NCBI RefSeq assembly: GCF_016834655.1
Contig: NZ_JAENHP010000007.1
Location: 124,001-188,000, forward strand
DNA from: Paractinoplanes ovalisporus
GTDB lineage: Bacteria > Actinomycetota > Actinomycetes > Mycobacteriales > Micromonosporaceae
Reading direction: 5' to 3'
DNA length: 64,000 nt
Shown: positions 41,766 through 49,651 of the stretch, piece by piece
Layout of the letters: each line of letters starts with the position of its first letter
Position numbering within the stretch: position 1 is the stretch's first letter
Notes under the pieces: model-generated
What the model saw: the letters and a program-made list of their open reading frames with translations, nothing else
Databases searched by the model: none
Told to the model about the DNA's origin: nothing
Program-made: the position numbers and the translations under genes

Positions 41766-42613
41766 GAAGGGCCGTAGCATCGCCGCTTGTGCAGGTGATC
41801 GATTCTCGTCAGTTCCGGGCCGGGGCCTGGTTCGTCGCGGTGACGTTCGCGGTCGTCACGCTGGTCAACGCGGTGTTCCTGTTCGCGCGCGAGCCGGCCG
41901 GGGCGTGGTTCCCGTTCGTCGCGCCGCTGGTGCCCGCGACCGTCTCGCTGCTGATCGTGCGGGGCATGGGACTGGCGGGCGGGGTCGAATTCTGGTGGGC
42001 GCTGCGGCCCCCGAACCGGCGCGCGCTGGCCGACGGGGCGATCGGCGGCCTGCTCATCGCGTTCGTCGTCTCGGTGGCCGCGGCCGTCCTGGCTCATCTC
42101 GCGGGGCTGGCGACGCTGTGGCCGGCCGACGTGATGCTCTCGATCGCGACGACCCTGCCGATCGCGCTCGTGCTGTCCACCGTGAGCACCTTCGTGGAGG
42201 AGGTCGGATGGCGCGGCTTCCTGCAGCGCGCGCTGGCGCCGTGGGCATTCTGGCGCAGCTCGCTCACCGTGGCCGCCGGTTGGGCCGTGGTGCAGGCGCC
42301 GGTCTATGCGGTGTCGGCGATGCTGGGGGACATGTCGTGGCAGCGCGCGGTCATCTGGTCCGCCTCGCTGGTGCCGAACAGCATCCTGCTCAGCGCGTTC
42401 GTCGTCCGCTGGGGCAGCATCTGGCCGGCGGTCCTGGCCGGGGCGATGCCGACCGCCACGCTGGGCCTACTCCGCGACTCGATGTGGTTGAGCCCGGCCG
42501 AGGACCTGCTCATCGCCGGGATCGGCGCCGCGCTCGCGGTGGGGACGGCGGCCATTCTCACGCGAGCGCGGCCGGGCCGGTCGAGCCGGAGCGAGCCAAG
42601 TATGGCCCGGTGA
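41762..42613 (+). CDS. CPBP family intramembrane metalloprotease
   Basis: A 283-residue membrane protein with about eight hydrophobic segments. The CPBP/Abi motif EEVGWRGFLQRAL holds the paired glutamates and Arg of the active site. The second motif with its conserved His is not obvious, appearing as SLVPNSILLSAFV. Family members process membrane proteins or protect against bacteriocins. I start it at GTG 41762, overlapping the MerR stop; GTG 41789, eight bases after a TAGCAT, is an alternative. The 3' end overlaps the UvrA-like gene by 56 bases. Confidence 0.82.
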   Translation: MRRAVASPLVQVIDSRQFRAGAWFVAVTFAVVTLVNAVFLFAREPAGAWFPFVAPLVPATVSLLIVRGMGLAGGVEFWWALRPPNRRALADGAIGGLLIAFVVSVAAAVLAHLAGLATLWPADVMLSIATTLPIALVLSTVSTFVEEVGWRGFLQRALAPWAFWRSSLTVAAGWAVVQAPVYAVSAMLGDMSWQRAVIWSASLVPNSILLSAFVVRWGSIWPAVLAGAMPTATLGLLRDSMWLSPAEDLLIAGIGAALAVGTAAILTRARPGRSSRSEPSMAR

Positions 42614-45013
42614 CGCTGTGCGGGTCGGCCGCCACCTCGGCCGGCGTGCCCCGGGCGACGATCCGGCCGCCGTCGGGGCCGCCGGTCGGGCCCATGTCGA
42701 TGACGTGGTCGGCGCAGGCCAGCACGTCGAGGTCGTGGTCGATCACGACGATCGTGGCGCCGTCGTCGAGCAGGCGGTCGAAGACGCCGACCAGCGTACG
42801 GATGTCGACCGGATGCAGCCCGGTGGACGGCTCGTCGAGCACGTAGAGCACGTCGCGCTGGCTGCTGCGCAGGCGGGCGGCGATGCGCAGGCGCTGGGAC
42901 TCGCCACCGGACAGCGACGGGGTGGGCTCGCCCAGGCGCAGGTAGCCGAGTCCGACGTCGACGATCGGCCGCAGCGGCCGGGCGATGGCGGGTACCTCCG
43001 CGTAGAGCTCCAGGGCCTCACGGACAGTCAGGTCGAGCACCTCGGCGATGGTGCGGTCGTCCACCCGTACGGAAAGGGTGTCGTCGTTGAATCTCGCCCC
43101 CTGACACGTCGGGCACTGCACGTTGATGTCGGGCAGATACTGCACGTCCAGGTCGATCGAGCCGAGCCCCTTGCAGGTCGGGCACTGGCCGTCCTTGGTG
43201 TTGAAGGAGAAGTGCCCGGCCGATCGGCCCGAGGCGGCGGCGAAGTGGGCGCGGACGGCGTCGAAGGCACCCGTGTACGTGGAGGGCGTCGAGCGGGCGT
43301 TCAGGCCGATCGGCGTGGCGTCGATCTCCACCACCTGTCGCAGCGGTCCCAGATCGAACTTCCGTACGTGGGTGGGCAGCGGGTCGCCGGCCAGCCGCGC
43401 CCGGGCCGCCGGAACCAGGCTGTCGAGCACGAGCGCGGTCTTGCCCGCCCCGGACGGACCGGCCACCCGGTCAGCCGGTTGATCGGGAAACCGGCCGTGA
43501 CGTCGCGCAGGTTGTAGAGCCGCTTCACGGTGAGCGTCAGCGACGCCTCGGAAGCGCCGCGCGGGGGACGGGTCACCGCGGCCCGGCCGGCCAGGAACGG
43601 CCCGATGATCGACTTCTTGTCCCGCATGAGGGCCGACGGTGCGCCGGTCGCGACGACCGTGCCGCCCAGCCGGCCCGCGCCCGGTCCCATCTCGATGATC
43701 CAGTCGGCCGTGCGGATGACGTCGAGGTCGTGCTCGACGATCACCACCGAGTTGCCGTTGCCGGCGAGCGCCCCGATCGTCTTGCGCAGCCCCTCGACGT
43801 TGCCCGGATGCAGGCCGACCGAGGGTTCGTCGAGCACATAGAGCATGCCGGTGGTGGCGGACCGCACGGTCGAGGTGAGTTCGATGCGCTGCCGTTCGCC
43901 GGTCGACAGGGTGGCGCCGGCCCGGTCCAGGCTCAGATAGCCGAGGCCGAGGTCGAGCAGCGGCCGGACCGCCGTCTCCAGCTCGCGGGTCAGCCCGGCG
44001 GTCAGCCGCTCGAGCGACGAGGGCATCAGCGGCGCCAGCGAGGCCACGAACCCGGCGATCGCGTCGAGGTCGAGCGCGCTGATCTCGGCCAGGTTCCGGC
44101 CGTCGAGCCGTGAGGTCAGGGCCTCCGGGCGCAGCCGGGTGCCGTGGCAGACCGGGCAGGTGTGCGAGTTCAGGTATTTGCTGTTGTCCGACTTCTGCGC
44201 GGCGGTGACCGCGTTGTCGAACGTCACGTTGAGCCGCACCGGCCGCCCGTCGCGGCCCGAGACGGTCACTTCCTGCTTCACTGGCTCGCCGGTCATGACG
44301 AGCTCCTTCTCCGTGCGCGAGAGCTTCCCGTACGGGACATCGAGCCGCACACCGAGCTCACCCGCAGCGAACATGCTGAGGCGCCGGCCGCCCACGTTCC
44401 ACGGCAGCACGGCGCCCTCGGCGATCGTCTTGCCGGGGTCGGGGACGAGCGTGGCCGGGTCGACCTCGAAGACCGTGCCGATGCCGGTGCAGCGTGGACA
44501 GGCCCCGTACGAGTTGAACGCGAACGACTCGGCGCCCGGGGCCTCGAACCGTACGCCGCAGGTCGGGCACTGGATCTCCATGGCCTGGGTCTCGATCGAG
44601 GGCGGCACGTCGTGCCCGTTGGGGCAACGGTGCGTGCCGAGCCGCGACATCGTCAGCCGCAGCACGTTGAGCACTTCGCTCATGGTGCCGACGGTGCTGC
44701 GCGGCCCCGGCACGGGCGGGCGTTGCCGCAGCGCGAGGGCGGGCGGAAGGTGGTCGATGCGGTCGGCGTCGGGCCGCTGGGCCTGGGTGAGCCGCCGCCG
44801 GCTGTAGGTGCTGAGCCCTTCGAGGAACCGGTGCAGCCCCTCGGCATAGAGCGTGCCCATGGCCAGGGAGGTCTTGCCCGAGCCGGACACGCCCGCGATG
44901 ACCACGGTCCGCCACAGGGGGACGTCGACGTCGAGGTCGCGCAGCGTGTTGTGCCGTACGCCGCGGGCTTCGATCGCGCGGGGCAGGGTGTCCGGCAGGG
45001 GCGGCAGCTTCAT
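42558..45013 (-). pseudogene. UvrA2/DrrC-like ABC protein, interrupted by a one-base frameshift
   Basis: About 819 codons in two frames. The first part has Walker A AGVSGSGKTSLAM, zinc-finger cysteines (CPTC and CPRC), signature LSTGERQRIELTS and Walker B MLYVLDEPSVGLHPGN. The second has GPSGAGKTALVLDS, CPTCKGLGSIDLDV, LSGGESQRLRIA and LYVLDEPSTGLHP-type YVLDEPSTGLHPVD. Adding one G at 43466-43468 joins them as NRLTGVAGPSGAGK, exactly the second UvrA P-loop. The protein is shorter than UvrA1 and matches the UvrA2/DrrC group linked to DNA-damaging drug resistance. Start ATG 45013. Confidence 0.85.
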
Positions 45014-45020
45014 GATTCAG

Positions 45021-45200
45021 TTCTAACCCATGCCGAGGCCGCCAGCGTTGTTGTGCCTCGGTCATGGCGTTCGGGCGGGTCTCTGACTCGTGCCGGGGCT
45101 GGCGTTTTGCGGTTATGGCGTTCGGGCGGGTCTTTGATTCGTGCCGGGGCTGGCGTTTTGCGGTCATGGCGTTGGGCGGGTCTCTAGTTCATGCCGAGGG
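45021..45200 (-). repeat. Tandem copies of the SARP gene 3' end, 51-bp period
   Basis: ATGGCGTTCGGGCGGG recurs at 45064, 45115 and 45166 with an exact 51-base period. Each unit continues into sequence homologous to the last codons and stop of the SARP gene (stop at 45184-45186). A diverged copy of that gene end also lies at 45022-45063. The array fills the gap between the SARP stop and the UvrA-like start. Confidence 0.9.
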
Positions 45201-48200
45201 CCGCCAGCGCTTTTGTGGCCTCGGCCACGGCGTTGGCGCCGTCCGGGCCTCCGACGTCGGGGGTGACCCGGCGGTACCAGGCGGCGGCCTCCTGCGGGTC
45301 GTTGCGGGCCTCGGCGACCCGGCCCAGCGCGAGATAGATCGTCAGGCGGGTGCCCTCGGCCGTGTAATAGCCCGACGGGCATTCGTCCAGGGCGGTCAGG
45401 CACAGCTCGTACGCCCGTTGCGGGTCGCCGGCGCGCAGGGCCAGTTTGCCCTCGGCCAGGCGGGTCGCCGCGGTGAGTTCGGGTGCGCCGCACTCGGCCG
45501 CCAGCCGCAGAGCGTGGGCGAAGTCGTCGGCCGCGCCCGCGTGGTCGCCGCTGAGCATGCGGGCCTCGCCCCGGGAGCGCAGCAGGTCGGCCAGGTCGAC
45601 CTGGGAGCGCAGTTCGGCGGCCAGGCGCAGCGCCTCGTCCATGGGTGCGCGGGCGGCGGCGTGATCGCCCCGGAAGACGGCCATCTCGGCCAGGCCGGAC
45701 AGGGCCAGCATCATGCCCCAGCGCTCGCCCAGCGCCCGGAAACCGGCCAGGGCCTTCTCGAACTCCGGTGTCGACCGCTCGGGATGCCCGTCGAACAGGG
45801 CCAGCCAGCCGCCGCCGATCCCGGCCAGGGCCTCGGCCCACGGCGAGCCCTTCAACCGGGCCATCAGGGCGTCCTGCACCTCGATCAGGTGGTCCTGGAA
45901 CTCGGCCGGCGGCCCGGCGGCGATGGCCGACAGATAGAGCAGGAACGGCTGGGTGGGCGGACGCTCCAGGGTGGACAGATAGAGCGCCGGATGCGCGCCC
46001 GGAACGGCCGGACCGGTCAGACCGGCGTTGATCGTGCACAGCACGTACTCCTCGGCCAGACCGGCGGGCGCGGCCAGCCCGACGCGGCCGAGCAGTTCGC
46101 GGGCCAGTGCTGAGGCCTCGCCGCGCGCGCCGCGCAGCCACCAGTAGAACGACAGCGCCGCCACCAGCCGCAAACCCACCTCGGGCGGGCCGTGTCGCAG
46201 GGCGGCGTGCAGGTTGTCGCGGTCGGCGTCGAGGCGGTCGAGCCACTCGAGCTGTCCGGATGTGCGCAGGTGGGCGTCGGCGGTCTGCGCGAACGACAGG
46301 AAGTACGCGGCGTGCGCGCGCACGATGGTGTCGCTTTCACTCGCGCTCAGTTGCGCGTTGATGTCGGTCCCGGTCGGTTGCGCGGTGGCGTTGCGTTCGC
46401 TCAGTTGCGCGTTGCTGCCGGTTTCGCGCGGTCGCGCGGTGGTGTTGCGCTCGTTTGGCGGCGTGGTGGTGTTCGTGTCGCTCAGGTGCGCGGAGGTGGT
46501 GTGTTCGCTCAGGTGCGCGGAGGTGGTGTGTTCGCTCAGGTGCGCGGAGGTGGTGTGTTCGCTCAGGTGCGCGGAGGTGGTGTGTTCGCTCAGGTGCGCG
46601 GAGGTGGTGCTTTCGCTCAGCTGCTCGGCGCAGAACGCGCGGATCGTGGACAACATGCGGTAGCGGGCGCCGTCGCGTTCGATCAGGGACTTGCCGACCA
46701 GGTCGTCGAGCACGTCCAGCGTGTCGGCGCCGAGCCCGCACACCTGCTCGATCGCGTCGAGGCCGCCGCTGCCCCGGAACACCGTGAAGCGCCGGGCCAG
46801 GGCGCGTTCCGGTTCGGTGAGCAGATCCCAGCTCCACGCGACGACGTTGCGCAGCGTGCGATGACGTTCGGCGGCGGTGCTGCTGCCACGGGAGAGCACG
46901 CGGAACCGGTCTTCCACGCGGCGGGCCAGTTCGTCGACGGGCAGCACCGGCAACCGGGCCGCGGCCAGTTCGACGGCCAGGGGCAACCCGTCCAACGTAC
47001 GCACGATGGCGCGCACGGCCGGCTCGGTGCTCGCATCGAGCGTGAAGCCGGGTGCCACCTCGGCCGCGCGATCGGCGAAAAGCCGTACGGCCACATCGGT
47101 GGGAAGCCCCGGAACCGGCAACCGCACCTCGCCGGTGACGCCCAACGGCTCGCGGCTCGTGGCCAGAACGCGCAGATTCGCGCATCCGGCGAGCAGCCGG
47201 GCGGCGAGGGCGGCCGCGGCGGCGATGACGTGTTCGCAGTTGTCCAGCACGAGCAGCACGTCCCGGGTGGACAGCGCGGCCAGCAGCCGCTCGACCGTGT
47301 CAGGGCCGTCGCTGCGCCGGTCACGCAGACCCGTTTCGCGCAGACCGAGCGCGTCGGACACGGCCCGGGGAACGTCGTCCGGCCCGGCCCCGGCCAGCTC
47401 CACCAGGCACGCCTCGGCGCCAGTGTGCCGCGCGGCCACCTCCAGCGACAGGCGGGTCTTGCCCGCGCCGCCGGGGCCGAGCAACGTCACCAGCCGGGCC
47501 GTGCGCAGCGAACGCGCGACCCGGTCGAGGTCGTCATCGCGGCCGACAAAGCTGCTCAGCTGCGCGGGCAGACGGTGTTTGGGCGTGGCCGGGCCGCCGC
47601 CGCGCAGCACGGAAGTGTGCACGGCGCTCAGTTCGGGGGACGGGTCAGTGCCCAGTTCCTCGGCCAGGATCTGCCGGGCCTGGTCGAACACGGCCAGCGC
47701 CTCGGCGGGCCGGCCACCGGCGGCGAGTGCGCGCATGAGCAGTGCCCATGCGTGTTCGCGCAGCGGGGCGGCGGCGAGCAGCGCGCGCAGTTCGTCGACG
47801 GCGTCGCCGGACGGGCGCAGGGCCAGGCCGGCCTCGACGCGGTCCTCCACGGCCTGCCGCCGCGACTCCTCGAGCCGGGACGCCGCCTCGGCCGCGAACG
47901 GCGCCGAACGGACATCGGCCAGCGCCTCACCCCGCCACAGATCGAGCGCCTCGCTCAGGTGCGCACTCGCCGTTTCGTAGTCCCGCTGACGTAACGCCTC
48001 GCGACCGGCCACGGCGAGACGGACGAACCGATGCACGTCGACCTCGTCCGGCTCGACGTCAAGGCGGTACCCGGAACCGTCGTACGAGATGGGAATGTCA
48101 CGCCGCAACCGCGAGACGCCGGACTGCACCGCGTTGACCACGCCGGCCGGCGGATCGTCACCGTAGACATCGTCGATGAGCCGGGGGAGGGGAACTGTGC

Positions 48201-48303
48201 GGCCGGCGTCGAGCAGCAGACGCGCAAGCAACGCACGCTGCCGCGCACCGCCGGTCACCGCGGACCGGCCGGCCAGCGTCGGACCCAGGACCCCGTACGG
48301 CAT
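45184..48303 (-). CDS. SARP/AfsR-type transcription regulator with NTPase and TPR domains
   Basis: A 1039-residue regulator. The N-terminal OmpR-like DNA-binding domain spans about 1-90 (RQRALLARLLLDAGRTVPLP, VQSGVSRLRRDI). The BTAD helical domain covers about 95-240. The STAND/NB-ARC-type ATPase has P-loop LLGPGGAGKTRL and Walker B VLLVLDNCEHV, and TPR-like repeats occupy the C-terminal third. A Ser/Thr-rich linker made of five near-identical nonapeptides (EHTTSAHLS) lies near residue 570-605. Such proteins switch on secondary metabolism; the target cluster is not in this window. Confidence 0.92.
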   Translation of the reverse strand: MPYGVLGPTLAGRSAVTGGARQRALLARLLLDAGRTVPLPRLIDDVYGDDPPAGVVNAVQSGVSRLRRDIPISYDGSGYRLDVEPDEVDVHRFVRLAVAGREALRQRDYETASAHLSEALDLWRGEALADVRSAPFAAEAASRLEESRRQAVEDRVEAGLALRPSGDAVDELRALLAAAPLREHAWALLMRALAAGGRPAEALAVFDQARQILAEELGTDPSPELSAVHTSVLRGGGPATPKHRLPAQLSSFVGRDDDLDRVARSLRTARLVTLLGPGGAGKTRLSLEVAARHTGAEACLVELAGAGPDDVPRAVSDALGLRETGLRDRRSDGPDTVERLLAALSTRDVLLVLDNCEHVIAAAAALAARLLAGCANLRVLATSREPLGVTGEVRLPVPGLPTDVAVRLFADRAAEVAPGFTLDASTEPAVRAIVRTLDGLPLAVELAAARLPVLPVDELARRVEDRFRVLSRGSSTAAERHRTLRNVVAWSWDLLTEPERALARRFTVFRGSGGLDAIEQVCGLGADTLDVLDDLVGKSLIERDGARYRMLSTIRAFCAEQLSESTTSAHLSEHTTSAHLSEHTTSAHLSEHTTSAHLSEHTTSAHLSDTNTTTPPNERNTTARPRETGSNAQLSERNATAQPTGTDINAQLSASESDTIVRAHAAYFLSFAQTADAHLRTSGQLEWLDRLDADRDNLHAALRHGPPEVGLRLVAALSFYWWLRGARGEASALARELLGRVGLAAPAGLAEEYVLCTINAGLTGPAVPGAHPALYLSTLERPPTQPFLLYLSAIAAGPPAEFQDHLIEVQDALMARLKGSPWAEALAGIGGGWLALFDGHPERSTPEFEKALAGFRALGERWGMMLALSGLAEMAVFRGDHAAARAPMDEALRLAAELRSQVDLADLLRSRGEARMLSGDHAGAADDFAHALRLAAECGAPELTAATRLAEGKLALRAGDPQRAYELCLTALDECPSGYYTAEGTRLTIYLALGRVAEARNDPQEAAAWYRRVTPDVGGPDGANAVAEATKALAALGMN
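46481..46615 (-). repeat. In-frame 27-bp coding minisatellite in the SARP gene
   Basis: Five adjacent 27-base units; the first four are identical and the last differs in one base. They encode nine-residue repeats (EHTTSAHLS) between the ATPase and TPR parts. Copy-number change would keep the frame and alter linker length. Confidence 0.95.
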
Positions 48304-48389
48304 GGGCCCATTGTTCTAGGTCGTCATCCCCGTGAGCGAGGCGGCCAGCGTCCCGTTTGCCTGGCCGCTCGTTTCCTCGCCCGTGTCGC

Positions 48390-48501
48390 ATGCTCGTTCC
48401 TGAGCGAGCCGCGCAGTTTCCGGCTCCAGCTGCTCGTTTCTGGGCGAGCCGTGCAGCTTCGTGAGCTAACTGCTCGTTTCCATGAGCGAGGTGGCCAGCT
48501 T
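48390..48501 (-). repeat. Diverged tandem copies of the SIP gene 3' end
   Basis: TGCTCGTTTC followed by GAGCGAG-like sequence occurs at 48390, 48430 and 48469. The last copy is the true 3' end of the siderophore-interacting gene with its stop. A further match (GTGAGCGAGGCGGCCAGCGT) lies at 48331. The array occupies the gap before the SARP start. Confidence 0.8.
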
Positions 48502-49251
48502 CCAGTAGCCGCAGAAGTAGACGCGGTCCTTGTCGACGCCGCGGTCCCGGCACAGGTGACGCCGCACGGTGGTGACCATGCCCGACTCGCCGGCGACGAA
48601 GGCGTACGGCGTTCCGTCGGGCAGATCAAGTTCCTTCGCCGTACGGAGGACGACATCGCTCGTGCCCGGGGCGGTGCCCGCGCGGTGCAGCCAGGTGAGC
48701 GTCGCGCCCTCGGGAACACGCACCGGGATCTCGTCGGCGGGGGAGTCCACCTCGAGCAGTGCGATCGCCGGCATCCCGGCCGGCAACGCCTCGAGGGCGG
48801 CGGTGATCGCGGGCAGCCCGGTCTCGTCGGCCACCAGCAGCTGCCAGGTCGTGTCGGCCGGCGGCGCGTAGTCGGCGCCGTCACTGAGCACGCCGATCCG
48901 GTCGCCCGGTGCCACCGTCAACGCCCACGCCGAAGCCGGCCCGCCGTCACCGTGCAACACGAAGTCGATGTCCAGTTCGCGGCGCTCATGGTCGATGCGC
49001 CGCACGGTGTAGTTGCGGCAGAACGGCCGCCGCTGCTCCGGAATGGCCTGCAGCGCCGGCCACCACTGCTCGGAATCGGGCAGTTCGAGCACGCCGTCGC
49101 GCGGCAGGAAGATGCGCACGAGGTGGTCGGGCGCGAGGTATTCGAACCGGTCGACCTGATCGCCGGTGAGCGTCACCCGGCGCAGGTGAGCGCTCAGATC
49201 GCGCACTCGGGTGACGGTGGCGTGCATCGGGCGGCGAACGAAGTCGGTCAT
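48466..49251 (-). CDS. Siderophore-interacting protein (ViuB/SIP family ferric reductase)
   Basis: A 261-residue flavoprotein that releases iron from imported ferric siderophores by reduction. The FAD-binding motif is RPFCRNYTVRRID with SAWALTVAPGDRIGV behind it. The NAD(P)-side domain has LLVADETGLPAITAALEALP and FVAGESGMVTTVRRHL, ending in DRVYFCGYWKLA. An IdeR/DmdR-like iron box lies 41 bases upstream of ATG 49251, so expression should rise when iron is scarce. No siderophore transporter or synthase gene is adjacent. Confidence 0.92.
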   Translation of the reverse strand: MTDFVRRPMHATVTRVRDLSAHLRRVTLTGDQVDRFEYLAPDHLVRIFLPRDGVLELPDSEQWWPALQAIPEQRRPFCRNYTVRRIDHERRELDIDFVLHGDGGPASAWALTVAPGDRIGVLSDGADYAPPADTTWQLLVADETGLPAITAALEALPAGMPAIALLEVDSPADEIPVRVPEGATLTWLHRAGTAPGTSDVVLRTAKELDLPDGTPYAFVAGESGMVTTVRRHLCRDRGVDKDRVYFCGYWKLATSLMETSS

Positions 49252-49291
49252 CGCGCTCCTCGTGGATCTCGGCTACCGATGCGTACGAGGG

Positions 49292-49310
49292 TTAGGTTAG
49301 GCTCACCTGT
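49292..49310. promoter_or_regulatory. Iron box (IdeR/DmdR, DtxR family)
   Basis: TTAGGTTAGGCTCACCTGT matches the DtxR-family consensus TTAGGTTAGGCTAACCTAA at 16 of 19 positions. It lies directly upstream of the siderophore-interacting gene. Confidence 0.85.
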
Positions 49311-49411
49311 CTCACGAGCCGGGGTGGGTCTGCGGGTCGACGGCCGACTGCGCGGGCACCGGTCGCGTTGGAGACCACGCTCTGGTCGCGGCCCCGAAGT
49401 GGACCGACACC

Positions 49412-49561
49412 GCGCGCTTCTCGGCCGCGCGCTTCTCGGCCGCGCGCTTCTCGGCCGCGCGCTTCTCGGCCACGTGCTTCTCGGCCACGTGCTTCTCGGC
49501 CACGTGCTTCTCGGCCACGTGCTTCTCGACCACGTGCTTCTCGACCACGTGCTTCTCGAAC
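49412..49561. repeat. 15-bp minisatellite, ten copies
   Basis: GCTTCTCG recurs ten times from 49416 to 49551 with an exact 15-base period, in GGCCGCGC and GGCCACGT variants. It fills the centre of the 400-base gap between the iron box and the AI-2E gene. The minus strand would read as repeated EKHVA/EKRAA, but no start or Shine-Dalgarno supports a gene. Confidence 0.95.
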
Positions 49562-49638
49562 GTGGGCGTACGGACACGGTCGCGTCCCAACTCGCGTGAT
49601 CCTGGGGGTGTAGTCCAGCGGCGGCGGGCCTGCCTCTC

Positions 49639-49644
49639 TATGGT
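49639..49644 (+). promoter_or_regulatory. -10 box of the AI-2E family gene, leaderless
   Basis: TATGGT with seven bases to ATG 49652, which decides the start over the longer upstream open frame. Confidence 0.55.
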
Positions 49645-49651
49645 GATCGGC

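Noticed and set aside
46192..47994. 600-codon plus-strand open frame opposite the SARP gene
   Set aside because: Antisense shadow. The real SARP domains, P-loop and codon pattern are on the minus strand.
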